A stretch of 64,000 bases of DNA from Streptomyces sp. HB132 (GCF_016909575.1 NZ_JAFBGA010000001.1:682001-746000), one strand, 5' to 3'. Numbered from the stretch's first letter, positions 9,094-18,139 are shown. Notes: generated by a model not told the origin, from the letters alone. A program made the numbers and translations.

Positions 9094-9537
9094 TCAGACC
9101 GCCCACTTGCTGCAGGCGGAGGCGTTGGCCCACGCGTGGCTGCTGATGTTGTTGTTCGCCGACGCGCCGTTGGAGAGGCGGTCGTCGGAGAGGTTGGAGG
9201 CCCAGCCCTCCGACCGGCTGAGGCAGATGTGGCCGCCGCCGTATCCGGTGGCGCCGTAGAACTTGACCTCGGAGTTGTTGCCGTTGTTCAGGATCGATGA
9301 CGCCTTGTTGTCGTCCCCGCTCCGGAAGCTCAGCGCGGAGTCCCCCCAGTTCGAGTCGTCGCCGGAAGCGTGGCCGAGGTGTCCGTTGCAGTTGGTGCTG
9401 TCGTACGCGTACATGTAACCGGACAGGGCACCGGCCATGGCGTCGGAACAGTCCGCCGCCTGGGCGGAGGTGGCGGGGACGAGGGCGCCGAGGGAGGCCA
9501 CGGCGACGGTCGTCAGAACGGCGAAAGCCTTGCGCAT
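9094..9537 (-). CDS. Secreted peptidase-inhibitor family I36 protein
   Basis: This 147-residue protein has a clear signal peptide (MRKAFAVLTTVAVASLGALV, cleavage after the SAQA motif near residue 28). The ATG at 9537 is chosen because AAGGAG precedes it; an upstream ATG at 9555 overlaps that site. The mature part is Gly/Asn/Ser-rich with four cysteines and a beta-gamma-crystallin-like pattern (CNGHLGHASGDDSNWGDSAL, then HICLSRSEGWASNLSDDRLSN). This fits the SMPI-like I36 family of Streptomyces metalloprotease inhibitors. The inhibitor function is inferred from the fold family, not shown by the sequence. Confidence 0.75.
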   Translation of the reverse strand: MRKAFAVLTTVAVASLGALVPATSAQAADCSDAMAGALSGYMYAYDSTNCNGHLGHASGDDSNWGDSALSFRSGDDNKASSILNNGNNSEVKFYGATGYGGGHICLSRSEGWASNLSDDRLSNGASANNNISSHAWANASACSKWAV

Positions 9538-9630
9538 GAGGTGATGCTCCTTCATGTGTCGTTTTCCGAATGGATCCGCGACTGCTGTGCCGCGGAAATC
9601 TGGTCGTCGCTGTTGTTCTGCGGGGCGGGC

Positions 9631-10560
9631 TCAGCTGCTCCGGATATCCCGGGCACGGGTGAGCGCGGTCAGTCGCATGCGCTGGTACGCGGTGTTCTCT
9701 TTGTCGTATCTCTTCAGCAGCACGGACAGGTATTCACGCTCAAGGGCCCGCGCCGTCCTGCCGAGAGACGACTTCACGGCACACGTGGCCTCGGAAACCG
9801 CCAGATCGACCTCGTAGGTCCGCGCCTCTGTAGAAGTCATCTTCCCGGTGCGGGCGATCCGCTTCTCGCGCAGATCCTCCGGTGAGGAGAAATCAAGACC
9901 GGCCTTCTTCATGCAGGCCGACCAGGCGGTCACCGCTTTCTTCAGCCTCTCGTCCGCGAGGATGTCGGGCACATAGAGCGGCGAAAGTCCCGTGACGGTC
10001 TTCTTGGCCTCGAACCAGGTCTGCTGGTCTCCGTAGAGCCCGGTCCTGGCCTCGGCCCAGCAACCCTCCCGGGGGGTCTCGATCGTGCCGCCGGTCGGCA
10101 GGCCCACGCGCAGCACGTCGTCGTAGTCGCCGTTGAGAGCCGTGTTGTAGCGGATGCGGTCCTTTCGCGGGAGCGCGTTGGGGTACCGGACGTTGGGGTG
10201 CTCCCGACGGTCCTTCTCGGCCGCTTCGTCGAAGGGCCGGCCGTAGCCGTACTTCTTCGCCCACGCGACGTCGTCGTTCACGTAGCGGCCCGCTCTGCGG
10301 GCGTCCACGCCCGCCACCGGCCCCACCCAGTACGTGAATCCCTTGTTCTCCATGCACTTCTTGACAAGTGCGTACTCGGCGTACTCGATTTCCATCTCCT
10401 CCGGAACGGTCAGGTCCCGGAGTTCGCTGTCCGAAATCACGACCGTGCGACTCTTCGGCCGATTCTCCGCGTCCGTCTTCCCGCTTGTGTCGGCACCGCA
10501 GCCGGCCACGGCGCAGGCGGCTGCCGCGACGGCAGCGGCTATGGAGATCTTCCGCCTCAT
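9631..10560 (-). CDS. Hypothetical lipoprotein
   Basis: This 309-residue protein has a lipoprotein signal (MRRK, hydrophobic stretch, lipobox AVAGC with Cys21). The mature chain is highly charged, with scattered cysteines (KKCMENKGF, REGCWAEA, WSACMKKAGLDF, EATCAVKSS) that may pair outside the cell. The pattern of a short CM-x-x-x-GF/LDF motif repeated twice is common in uncharacterised actinobacterial lipoproteins. No enzymatic motif is visible. It is transcribed leftward, 93 bases from the I36 gene, and divergent from the ArsR-type regulator. Confidence 0.7.
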   Translation of the reverse strand: MRRKISIAAAVAAAACAVAGCGADTSGKTDAENRPKSRTVVISDSELRDLTVPEEMEIEYAEYALVKKCMENKGFTYWVGPVAGVDARRAGRYVNDDVAWAKKYGYGRPFDEAAEKDRREHPNVRYPNALPRKDRIRYNTALNGDYDDVLRVGLPTGGTIETPREGCWAEARTGLYGDQQTWFEAKKTVTGLSPLYVPDILADERLKKAVTAWSACMKKAGLDFSSPEDLREKRIARTGKMTSTEARTYEVDLAVSEATCAVKSSLGRTARALEREYLSVLLKRYDKENTAYQRMRLTALTRARDIRSS

Positions 10561-10693
10561 GTGAGCGCGCCCCCTACGGCTGATGCGGCGTAAGAGCCGC
10601 GTTCAATTGCCCTGGAAGTATCTCGGCCGCGAGTATGCGGAAACAGGGTTTTCGGCTCTGCTTGAAAAGCGCAGGGAAATCGGGGGGACGAGA

Positions 10694-11719
10694 ATGCTTC
10701 GCATACATTTCACCGCCGCGGATCTGACGAGGGTCCGGGTGGCGGCATCCCCCGACCCGCTGTGGGAGGTCTGTATGAGCCTCCACCGCCTGCGCACCCG
10801 GCAGGCACGCCGGCCCTATGCCCCCTGGTACCGCGCTGCCCGCACCCGGCTGCACGAGGGCGGTCTCTCCGGCGCCGTGCGGAGCCTGCTGCTCCCGCTC
10901 GTCCCGCGGACGGGCTACTTCCCCGACTTCCTCACTCCCGCCGAGTCGGCCGAAGGCCTCGACGCCGGGCTCAAAGGGATCCTGGCGACCTCGCCGGACC
11001 GTGTGCTGGACGAGGCGCGACGGCTCTCCCGCGCGGGTGGCGGACCCTCCTGGGGTGCCCGCCTCGCCGAGAAGGAGGTCCGGAGCCGTCTGACGCGGAC
11101 GATCCGCGCCTACCACGACGCTGTCGTCGCCCCGCACGGCGACGAGATCCAGGCCCGGTTCGAAGCCGAACGGGCGGTCCGCGCCCGCACGTTGCTCGAC
11201 GGCGGACTCGACGGGCTGCTGCGCACCCCGGGCAGCGGAGCGGAGTGGAAGCCGCCCGTGCTGACCGTCGGCTATCCGGTCGACCGTGACCTGTACCTGG
11301 AGGGCCGGGGGCTCCGGCTGATTCCCTCGTACTTCTGCCGGGGGAACCCGGTGGCCCTGGCCGACCCGGGGCTGGAGCCGGTCCTGGTGTACCCGCTGGG
11401 GCACGAGTCGCCTCGACGGCCGCCTCCCGGGGGCCAGGGCGAACCACTCGCGGCACTCATCGGGCGCACACGCGCCGCCGTTCTGTCCGCCGCCGCATCC
11501 GGGACGGGCGCCACGACAGGTGAACTCGCCCTGGCGGCGGGGGTTTCCGCCTCCTCCGCCAGCCAGCACGCCACCGCCCTGCGCAACGCGGGGCTGCTGG
11601 TCAGCCGCCGTCACGCCATGTCGGTCCTGCACACGCCGACCCCGCTGGGCTCCACGCTGCTGGCAGCCGACCGGCCCGCTGACAGCAGCCCGGGCCGGCC
11701 GCCGGCCGAGGTGGGATGA
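10694..11719 (+). CDS. ArsR-type winged-helix transcriptional regulator
   Basis: This 341-residue protein starts at ATG 10694 (GGGGGGA upstream). It belongs to the large Streptomyces ArsR-like regulators: a long N-terminal domain (MLRIHFTAADLTRVRVAASPDPLWE and following) and a C-terminal winged helix at about residues 265-325 (TGELALAAGVSASSASQHATALRNAGLLVSRRHAMSVLHTPT). No metal-binding cysteines typical of true ArsR sensors are seen, so the ligand is unknown. It is divergent from the lipoprotein gene at 9631-10560, a possible target. Confidence 0.8.
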   Translation: MLRIHFTAADLTRVRVAASPDPLWEVCMSLHRLRTRQARRPYAPWYRAARTRLHEGGLSGAVRSLLLPLVPRTGYFPDFLTPAESAEGLDAGLKGILATSPDRVLDEARRLSRAGGGPSWGARLAEKEVRSRLTRTIRAYHDAVVAPHGDEIQARFEAERAVRARTLLDGGLDGLLRTPGSGAEWKPPVLTVGYPVDRDLYLEGRGLRLIPSYFCRGNPVALADPGLEPVLVYPLGHESPRRPPPGGQGEPLAALIGRTRAAVLSAAASGTGATTGELALAAGVSASSASQHATALRNAGLLVSRRHAMSVLHTPTPLGSTLLAADRPADSSPGRPPAEVG

Positions 11720-11731
11720 GGGAAGAGGGTG

Positions 11732-12721
11732 TCAGGCGGCGCTGTCCGCCTCCGGGACGACGTACTCCCCGAAGCGCGCCCACCCCTCGGCACAGGCGCG
11801 GGCGATCAGGTGCAGCGACTCCCGCGAGTGCCCCGCGGTCGACCCCGCGATCGCCTCGGCCTGCTCGGTGAACGCCAGGGTCGCGGACGCGAGCCGCAGC
11901 AGAGCCCGGCCCTGGCTGCTGTACCTCAGTGACGGGTCCCGTACCAGGCGGTCCAGCTGCTCCCGGACCGCCGCCGGGGAGACGGGGCCGGAGGGGGCGG
12001 CCACGGGCGCGGCCGGCAGCGGGGGCGGCTCGGGGGTGGCGGTGCCGTCCTCCTCGGCCAGCCGTCGCCGCACGTCCAGCGCCGTCCCCACGGAGATGCC
12101 GGCCTGCCGCGCGACCGTACGCAGACTCGCCTCGGGCTCCCGCCGCATGATCTCCGCCGCGATCCGCCGCCCGGGCTCCGCGGAGAGGGGGCGACGCCGT
12201 CCGTCGCGGCCGGTCCGCATGTCCAACTGCCGCTCGTCACCGGTTGGACGCCGCCGCAGAGCCGCGACCGTGCGGGGCGCCACTCCGCAGACCGACGCGA
12301 TCCACCGGTCCGACCGGTGCGGATGCGAGGCCAGGATGCGTGCGGCGGCCGTCGAGCGCTCGTGCCCGCCAAGGGGCAGTCCCCGGCCGTTGTTGAGGCG
12401 TACGGCGGTCACGAAGGCGTCGGCGTCGGAGCCCTGGAACCAGAGCGCCGGCAGTGTCCGCGCACCGTTCAGCCGGGCGGCCGCCAGGCGGTGCCTCCCG
12501 TCCACGATCCGCATGGTCGACCGCTGGACCAGGAGGGGCGGCAGGTCGTCGAAGCTGTCGGCGAGTGACTGGACGTGGGAGAGGTCGAGTCCGCGCAGTC
12601 GTGGCGAGTCCCCGATCCCGAGGGCCGTGACCGGAAGCATGACCGTCCCGTCGGGCTGTGCCGTCAAGGGCTCCTCCGAACCGTGCACGGGGGCGTGAGT
12701 CCTGAGGGACGACGATTCCAC
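11732..12721 (-). CDS. ParB/StrR-like DNA-binding regulator
   Basis: This 329-residue protein has an N-terminal ParB-type domain (about residues 28-110), including the conserved segment VDGRHRLAAARLNGARTLPALWF, then a helix-turn-helix of the type used by Streptomyces StrR-like pathway regulators (WIASVCGVAPRTVAALRR, about 140-160) and a second HTH-like stretch (LRTVARQAGISVGTALDVRRRL). It is more likely a transcription regulator than a chromosome-partition protein, because parA and the usual origin context are absent. The GTG start at 12721 lacks a strong ribosome site. Confidence 0.75.
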   Translation of the reverse strand: MESSSLRTHAPVHGSEEPLTAQPDGTVMLPVTALGIGDSPRLRGLDLSHVQSLADSFDDLPPLLVQRSTMRIVDGRHRLAAARLNGARTLPALWFQGSDADAFVTAVRLNNGRGLPLGGHERSTAAARILASHPHRSDRWIASVCGVAPRTVAALRRRPTGDERQLDMRTGRDGRRRPLSAEPGRRIAAEIMRREPEASLRTVARQAGISVGTALDVRRRLAEEDGTATPEPPPLPAAPVAAPSGPVSPAAVREQLDRLVRDPSLRYSSQGRALLRLASATLAFTEQAEAIAGSTAGHSRESLHLIARACAEGWARFGEYVVPEADSAA

Positions 12722-12776
12722 ACCGCACGGCCCGCGGGCCGCCTCCGCGTCGGCATCTTCCGGTCCGGCCCTTGCA

Positions 12777-12802
12777 GGATCCGGCCGCGCCCGGCCGGAT
12801 TC
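12777..12802 (-). terminator. Terminator of the deacylase operon
   Basis: An 11-bp stem including one G-U pair with a 4-base loop, just after the leftward stop at 12806. Confidence 0.55.
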
Positions 12803-12805
12803 CCC

Positions 12806-14428
12806 TCAGCTCCGTGCGCTGCCCGTGCCCCGGACCGCCCGGCCCGCCAGCGTGGAGGTCCGCTTCCCGTCCTCGATGACGAAGCGGCCGTCGATCAGCA
12901 CGTGCGGGATGCCCACCGGGAGCGTGCGCGGCTCCTCGAACGTCGATCCGGCCGCCACCGTGGCCGGGTCGAAGAGGACCAGGTCCGCGCGGTACCCCTC
13001 GCGCACCTGCCCGCGGTCGGGGAGGCGCAGGCGGGCTGCCGGGCGGGAGGTGAGGTGGGCGACGCACTCCTCCAGCGGGAGGATGCCCAGCTCCCGTACG
13101 TACCGGCCGAGGTACTGGGGGAACGTGCCGTACGCGCGGGGGTGCGGCTTGTCGCCCTGGAGGATGCCGTCGCTGCCGCCGGTGTGCACCCGGTGGCGCA
13201 TGATCTGCCGGACGTTCTCCTCGTGGCCGACGTGCTGGAGGATCGTCGTGCCCAGCCGGTCCTCGACGAGCAGCCGACGGGCCGTCACCCAGGGTTCCTC
13301 ACCGCGCAGCGCGGCGGACTCGGCCACCGTACGGCCGACGTGGTCGGACAGGGCGGGTGAGCCCACGCCGGAGATCTCGATCCTGTCCCATTCGATCGGG
13401 ACGCCGTGACAGCCGTCGGAGCCGAGGACCTCCACGTGATGACGGATCCGCTCCGCCGTCGCGTCGTCCGCGAGCCGGGTCAGGATCGACTCCGGACCGC
13501 CCTCGCTGGACCAGCTCGGCAGCATCGCCACGAGGGTCGTGCAGCCGGGGGTGTACGGATAGGTGTCCAGGGAGATGTCCGCGCCGGCCGCGAGGGCGTC
13601 GTCCAGGAGGGAGAGGAGCTCCGGGGCCTTGCCCTTGTTCACGCCGAAGTTCATCGTGGCGTGGGCGAGATGGAGGGCGCAGCCGGCGTCGCGGGTGAGC
13701 CGCACCATCTCCTCGTACGCCTGGAGGGCTCCGGCGCCGTACGAGCGGTGGTGGGGGCAGTAGTAGCCGTCGTGCGCCGCCACCACCCGGCACAGCTCGG
13801 TGAGTTCGGCGTCCTTCGCGTACATCCCGGGGGTGTAGGTCAGCCCCGAGGACATGCCGACCGCGCCCTCGGCCATGCCCTGGGCGACGAGCTCCTTCAT
13901 GTGCTCCAGCTCGGCGGCGGTGGCGGGGCGGTCGTCCCAGCCCACCGCGAGCATGCGGACCGTGCCCTGCGGGATGAGGTAGGCGGCGTTGACGGCGATG
14001 CCCTGGCCGCCGAAGTTCCGGTCGAGGCGGTCCAGGTAGCCGCCGACGGTGCGCCAGTCGAAGTCGATGTCACTGCCGTCGCCGTTCCAGCCGGCGATGG
14101 AGCGGCGGACCTCGGCCAGGGTGCGGTCGTCGGCCGGGGCGTACGACAGTCCGTCCTGGCCGAGGACCTCCAGGGTGACGCCCTGGGCGGCCTTCGCGCT
14201 GTGGTCGGGGTCGCGCAGCAGGGCGAGGTCGCTGTGCGCGTGCATGTCGATGAAGCCCGGGGAGAGCGCGAGGCCGTCGGCGTCCAGGGCGCGGGGGGCG
14301 GTGGGGCGGGGCCCGTCGCCCTCGCGCCGGATCTCGGAGATCCGGCCGTCCGTGATGCCCACGTCGGCGCGGTAGGAGGGGGCGCCGGTGCCGTCGACGA
14401 CGCGGGCGTCGCGGATGACCAGGTCCAT
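12806..14428 (-). CDS. N-acyl-D-amino-acid deacylase family amidohydrolase
   Basis: This 540-residue metal-dependent amidohydrolase removes the acyl group from an N-acyl amino compound. The metal-binding HxH is His63/His65 (FIDMHAHSD), and further conserved histidines lie in HHRSYGAGA, HLAHATMNF and LQHVGHEENV. The catalytic aspartate region is HTGGSDGIL. In classical D-aminoacylases the early metal-ligand loop reads N-C-G; here it reads Gln91-Asp92-Gly93 (VLGQDGLSYAP), so the cysteine ligand is replaced by Asp, which marks a distinct subfamily. It lies 40 bases after the PLP lyase gene in the same leftward operon. Substrate may be an N-acetyl amino-sugar acid or an N-acyl-D-amino acid. Confidence 0.85.
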   Translation of the reverse strand: MDLVIRDARVVDGTGAPSYRADVGITDGRISEIRREGDGPRPTAPRALDADGLALSPGFIDMHAHSDLALLRDPDHSAKAAQGVTLEVLGQDGLSYAPADDRTLAEVRRSIAGWNGDGSDIDFDWRTVGGYLDRLDRNFGGQGIAVNAAYLIPQGTVRMLAVGWDDRPATAAELEHMKELVAQGMAEGAVGMSSGLTYTPGMYAKDAELTELCRVVAAHDGYYCPHHRSYGAGALQAYEEMVRLTRDAGCALHLAHATMNFGVNKGKAPELLSLLDDALAAGADISLDTYPYTPGCTTLVAMLPSWSSEGGPESILTRLADDATAERIRHHVEVLGSDGCHGVPIEWDRIEISGVGSPALSDHVGRTVAESAALRGEEPWVTARRLLVEDRLGTTILQHVGHEENVRQIMRHRVHTGGSDGILQGDKPHPRAYGTFPQYLGRYVRELGILPLEECVAHLTSRPAARLRLPDRGQVREGYRADLVLFDPATVAAGSTFEEPRTLPVGIPHVLIDGRFVIEDGKRTSTLAGRAVRGTGSARS

Positions 14429-14468
14429 GAGATGTGGCCTTTCGGGGTGGGGTGCGGCTCCGCCGGGA

Positions 14469-15770
14469 TCAGAAGAAGGTGCGGATGTAGTCGGTGACGG
14501 TGCCGTCCGCCTCCACCAGCGGGATGAGCTGCCACTTGTCGAACGAGGTGCAGGGATGCGAGAGGCCCATGCCGATCCAGTCGCCGACCTCCAGCTCGGC
14601 GCCCGGCTCCGTGCGCACCCAGCCGTGCTGGTCGGACAGTCCGCTGACGGTGATGCCGGTGGCCGGCCGCACCGAGCCGTCGCGCGCGGAGCGGACGACC
14701 TGCGCCTCGGGGAGGTCCAGGTCGTAGGCCGCGTCGCGCTTGCCCGCGTTGACGAAGGCCTGCTCGGGGGTGGGGCGGGAGACGACCTGCGCCCAGAGCC
14801 GGAAGGCGGGCTGCAGCGTGCCCTCCTCGGGGATCCGGTTGAAGGGGGTGAGGTGGCGGTAGTGGCCGTCGTCGTGGCTGACGTACGCGCCGGAGCGCAG
14901 CAGCTTGAGGACGGGACGGCTCAGCTCGGGGACGTCGGCGAAGACGTCGGCGACCGCGTCGAACCACGCGCTGCCGCCCGCGCTGACCAGGATCTCCTCC
15001 CCGTCGGTGAGTGCGGTGAAGCGGCCGGCCGCGTCGAAGTCCGCTGCCAGCGCGACGAGTCGGCGCAGCCACTCCCGTACGCGCTCGGGGGAGGCGTCGG
15101 GCACCTCGCCCTCGTAACCGGCGACGCCCACCAGGCGCAGGGTGGCAGCGGCGGCCACCGCCTCGGCGACCGCCGCGCAGTCGGCCTCCGTACGGGCACC
15201 GGTGCGGGCGCCCTCACCGGCCCCGAGCTCCACCACGACGTCGACCGGGCGCACGGCGCCGGCCGCGCGCAGGGCCTCGTCCATCAGCTCGACGCCACGT
15301 ACGGAGTCCACGTAACAGGCGAAGGCGAAGTCCGGGTCCGCGTCCAGTTCCCCGGCCAGCCAGCGCAGTGCCACCGCGTCGACGAGCTCGTTGGCGAGGA
15401 AGATCCGCCGGATTCCGTAGGCGCGGTACACGCGGGCCTGGTGGGGGACGGCGGCGGTGATGCCCCACGCGCCGTACTCCAGCTGTCGCGCGAACAGCTG
15501 CGGGGACATCGACGTCTTGCCGTGCGGCGCGAAAGCCAGGCCGTGCCGCTCCGCGTACGTCTCGAGCAGGGCGAGGTTGGCCTCGACCGACTCCGCGGAC
15601 AGGGCCAGCACGGGAGTGGTGAAGCCGCCCGTGAAGAGGTTGCGGCGCTCGGCCGCGAGGGCGCCGACGGTCGTCCCTTCCGCGTCGGGTGGCAGCGCCT
15701 TGAAGCGGTGGTCGACCACTTCACCGGTGAGTGCCGTCACGGGCTGTTCGGCGGACTGCTGGGCGGCCAA
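14469..15770 (-). CDS. Fold-type III PLP amino-acid deaminase / dehydratase-like
   Basis: This 433-residue enzyme is of the alanine-racemase-fold deaminase group (D-serine dehydratase, D-threonine aldolase, D-glucosaminate dehydratase). The PLP lysine is Lys85 in FAPHGKTSMSP, followed by the GAWGITAAVPHQARVYRAYG barrel segment and a C-terminal HPCTSFDKW motif with the His/Cys zinc-type ligands of the family. The TTG start at 15770 is chosen because AGGAGG lies five bases before it; the frame extends to ATG 15824, but that start overlaps the operator. The product would be a 2-keto acid plus ammonia. It is the first gene of the leftward operon. Confidence 0.8.
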   Translation of the reverse strand: MAAQQSAEQPVTALTGEVVDHRFKALPPDAEGTTVGALAAERRNLFTGGFTTPVLALSAESVEANLALLETYAERHGLAFAPHGKTSMSPQLFARQLEYGAWGITAAVPHQARVYRAYGIRRIFLANELVDAVALRWLAGELDADPDFAFACYVDSVRGVELMDEALRAAGAVRPVDVVVELGAGEGARTGARTEADCAAVAEAVAAAATLRLVGVAGYEGEVPDASPERVREWLRRLVALAADFDAAGRFTALTDGEEILVSAGGSAWFDAVADVFADVPELSRPVLKLLRSGAYVSHDDGHYRHLTPFNRIPEEGTLQPAFRLWAQVVSRPTPEQAFVNAGKRDAAYDLDLPEAQVVRSARDGSVRPATGITVSGLSDQHGWVRTEPGAELEVGDWIGMGLSHPCTSFDKWQLIPLVEADGTVTDYIRTFF

Positions 15771-15792
15771 GGGATCCTCCTCGGAAACGTCA

Positions 15793-15813
15793 TCGTTGCA
15801 TTCTCTGCAACGA
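15793..15813. promoter_or_regulatory. Palindromic operator of the divergent catabolic cluster
   Basis: TCGTTGCA-N5-TGCAACGA is a perfect 8-base inverted repeat 23 bases upstream of the TTG start at 15770. It lies in the 138-base region shared with the kinase gene on the other side. Size and symmetry fit an IclR-family operator, and the cluster encodes an IclR regulator, so autoregulation of both operons is the natural reading. Confidence 0.6.
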
Positions 15814-15908
15814 CCATTGCGCATATCGCTTAACGCTGTCTAACATCCTGGCCGATGCCGGGTCAATGGTGAACACCGGCGCCCACGGCCGACCAAGAGG
15901 AGCCCAGA

Positions 15909-16967
15909 GTGTCCGGATCCGCAGCCAGGACAGCCACCGCGGACGTCGTCTGCCTCGGCGAGTCCATGGTGACGTTCCTGCCCTCGCAGCCGGGCCGCCT
16001 CGCCGACGTCCCCTCCTTCGGCCGGGGCATCGGCGGCGCCGAGTCCAACGTCGCCTGCGCGCTCGCCGCCGCGGGCCACCGGGCGAAGTGGGTGGGCCGG
16101 GTCGGTGCCGACGGCTTCGGCGACCACCTCGTCGACACCATCGCCGGCTACGGGGTCGACACCTCGGCCGTGCGACGCGACCCGGGCCGCCCCACCGGCA
16201 TCTACTTCCGCACCGCGACGGACCGGGCCACCGACACCCATGAGGTGGCCTACTACCGGGCCGGTTCCGCGGCCTCCGCGATGTCCCCGGACAACGCCCC
16301 GTACGAGGACCTCCTCGCCGCCCGCATCCTGCACCTGTCCGGCATCACCGCGGCACTCTCCTCCGACTGCCTGGCCCTCCTGGACGACCTCACCGCCCCG
16401 CGCGACGCCCGCCCGCTGATCTCCTTCGATGTCAACCACCGCCCCGGCCTGTGGCGCGACGGCGCGGCCGGCCCGGAGGTGCTGCTCGCCCTCGCCCGCC
16501 GCTGCGACCTCGTCTTCGTCGGCGAGGACGAGGCGGAGGAGGCCTGGGGGGTACACGGCACCGAGGCGGTCCGCGCGGCCCTGCCGGAGCCCTCCGTCCT
16601 CGTCGTGAAGCGGGGCTCGGACGGGGTCACGGTCTTCTCGCGGAGCGACGACGGCACTGAGGGGGACACCGTCACCACCGTGCCCTCCCTCAGCGTCGAC
16701 GTCGTCGCCGCCGTCGGCGCGGGCGACGCCTTCGCCGCCGGATTCCTCTCCGCCACCCTGCGCGACCTGCCCGTCCGCGACCGGGCGCGGCACGGCCACC
16801 TCATGGCCGCCGCCGTCCTCACCGTCCCCGGCGACCTCACCGGGCCCCCGCCCCGCGCGTACGCCGACCGGCTCGCCGCCCTGGACGACGACGCCTGGGG
16901 CACACTTCGTCTCGGCCCCGGCTGGACACTCGCCGCCGGGGCGAACGAGGAGGTACGAGTCACATGA
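15909..16967 (+). CDS. PfkB-family sugar kinase, 2-keto-3-deoxygluconate kinase-like
   Basis: This 352-residue ribokinase-fold enzyme starts at GTG 15909 after AGAGGAG. The N-terminal PfkB signature is GIGGAESNVACALAAAG (about residues 41-57). A substrate-lid segment reads DPGRPTGIYFRT. The C-terminal signature with the catalytic base is AAVGAGDAFAAGF (Asp273). The combination GESMVTF, GGAESN and TGIYF is typical of KDG kinases, which phosphorylate 2-keto-3-deoxygluconate to KDPG. Other PfkB substrates are possible. Its stop overlaps the IclR start by four bases (ATGA), so the two are translationally coupled. Confidence 0.82.
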   Translation: MSGSAARTATADVVCLGESMVTFLPSQPGRLADVPSFGRGIGGAESNVACALAAAGHRAKWVGRVGADGFGDHLVDTIAGYGVDTSAVRRDPGRPTGIYFRTATDRATDTHEVAYYRAGSAASAMSPDNAPYEDLLAARILHLSGITAALSSDCLALLDDLTAPRDARPLISFDVNHRPGLWRDGAAGPEVLLALARRCDLVFVGEDEAEEAWGVHGTEAVRAALPEPSVLVVKRGSDGVTVFSRSDDGTEGDTVTTVPSLSVDVVAAVGAGDAFAAGFLSATLRDLPVRDRARHGHLMAAAVLTVPGDLTGPPPRAYADRLAALDDDAWGTLRLGPGWTLAAGANEEVRVT

Positions 16968-17722
16968 GCCAGACCGTCGACCGCGCGCTGAGCATCCTGC
17001 CGCTGCTCGCCCAGGGCCCCGCCGACCTCGGCCAGGTCGCCGAGCGGCTCGGCGTCCACAAGTCCACTGCGCTGCGCCTGCTCCGTACGCTCCACGAGCA
17101 CGGCCTCGTCTACCGGCAGGAGGACCAGCGCTACCGCCTCGGCGCGCGACTGTTCGCCCTCGCGCAGGAAGCCGTCGAGAACCTCGACGTACGCGAGATC
17201 GCCCACAGCCACCTCGTCGCGCTCAACGAGCAGTGCGGGCACACCATCCACCTCGCGGTGTACGAGGAGAACGAGGTCCTCTACATCGACAAGGTCGAGA
17301 GCCGCTACCCCGTGCGCATGTACTCGCGGATCGGCAAACCCGTCGCGATCACCGTCGCCGCGGTCGCCAAGCTGCTCCTCGCCGACCTCACCGAGCCCGA
17401 ACGGCGCGCGATCGCCGAACGGCTCGACTACCCCATGTACACGTCCCGTTCGGTCCCGAACGCCGGTTCCTTCCTCAAGGAGCTCGCCGTCGTGCGCGAA
17501 CAGGGATGGGCCACCGACCTGGGCGGCCACGAGGAGTCCATCAACTGCGTCGGCGCCCCCATCCGGGGCGCGGACGGGCGGGTCGTCGCCGCCATGTCGG
17601 TGTCCGCACCGAACGTGGTCGTCACGGCCGAGGAACTCCTCACCCTGCTCCCGCTGGTGCGCCGTACCGCGGACACCATCAGCCGGGAGTACTCCGGCAC
17701 CACCCCCACCAAGAAAGCCTGA
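16964..17722 (+). CDS. IclR-family transcriptional regulator
   Basis: This 252-residue regulator has an N-terminal winged helix (about residues 3-60, DLGQVAERLGVHKSTALRLL) and a C-terminal IclR effector domain with the usual segments: HTIHLAVYEENEVLYIDKVES, SRIGKPVAITVAAVAKLLLA, then GWATDLGGHEESINCVGAPI. IclR proteins of sugar-acid operons (KdgR type) respond to KDG-like compounds. Its place directly after the KDG-kinase-like gene supports a sugar-acid or amino-sugar-acid effector. The divergent palindrome at 15793 is its likely binding site. Confidence 0.9.
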   Translation: MSQTVDRALSILPLLAQGPADLGQVAERLGVHKSTALRLLRTLHEHGLVYRQEDQRYRLGARLFALAQEAVENLDVREIAHSHLVALNEQCGHTIHLAVYEENEVLYIDKVESRYPVRMYSRIGKPVAITVAAVAKLLLADLTEPERRAIAERLDYPMYTSRSVPNAGSFLKELAVVREQGWATDLGGHEESINCVGAPIRGADGRVVAAMSVSAPNVVVTAEELLTLLPLVRRTADTISREYSGTTPTKKA

Positions 17723-17728
17723 ACCACC

Positions 17729-18139
17729 ATGACCGAGAAGACCGCCCTCACCCCCAGCACCCACACCACGCCGCCCGCGAAGTTCTCGCACGGCGTGAAG
17801 AAGGGCAACATCCTCCAGGTCGCCGGCCAGGTCGGCTTCCTGCCCGCCGTCGAGGGCCAGGCCCCCACCCCGGCCGGCCCCACGCTGCGCGAGCAGACCC
17901 TGCAGACCTTCGCCAACGTCAAGGCGATCCTGGAGGAGGGCGGCGCGAGCTGGGACGACGTCATGATGATGCGCGTCTACCTCACGGACGTGGACCACTT
18001 CGCCGAGATGAACGCGATCTACAACGAGTACTTCGAGGAGCAGGGCCTCGCGGCCCCCGCCTCCGCACGTACGACGGTGTACGTCGGCCTGCCCAAGGGA
18101 CTCCTCATCGAGATCGACGCCCTCGCGGTCCTCGGCTGA
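17729..18139 (+). CDS. RidA-family enamine/imine deaminase
   Basis: This 136-residue YjgF/YER057c/UK114 (RidA) protein forms a trimer that hydrolyses reactive enamine/imine intermediates released by PLP dehydratases. Family segments are ILQVAGQVGFLP, TLQTFANVKAILEEGGASWDDVMMMRVYLTD, and SARTTVYVGLPKGLLIEIDALAV. The arginine that binds the carboxylate in archetypal RidA lies in the SARTTV segment here. It lies six bases after the IclR gene. Its presence beside a fold-III PLP lyase makes biochemical sense: it would speed ammonia release from the enamine product. Confidence 0.9.
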   Translation: MTEKTALTPSTHTTPPAKFSHGVKKGNILQVAGQVGFLPAVEGQAPTPAGPTLREQTLQTFANVKAILEEGGASWDDVMMMRVYLTDVDHFAEMNAIYNEYFEEQGLAAPASARTTVYVGLPKGLLIEIDALAVLG

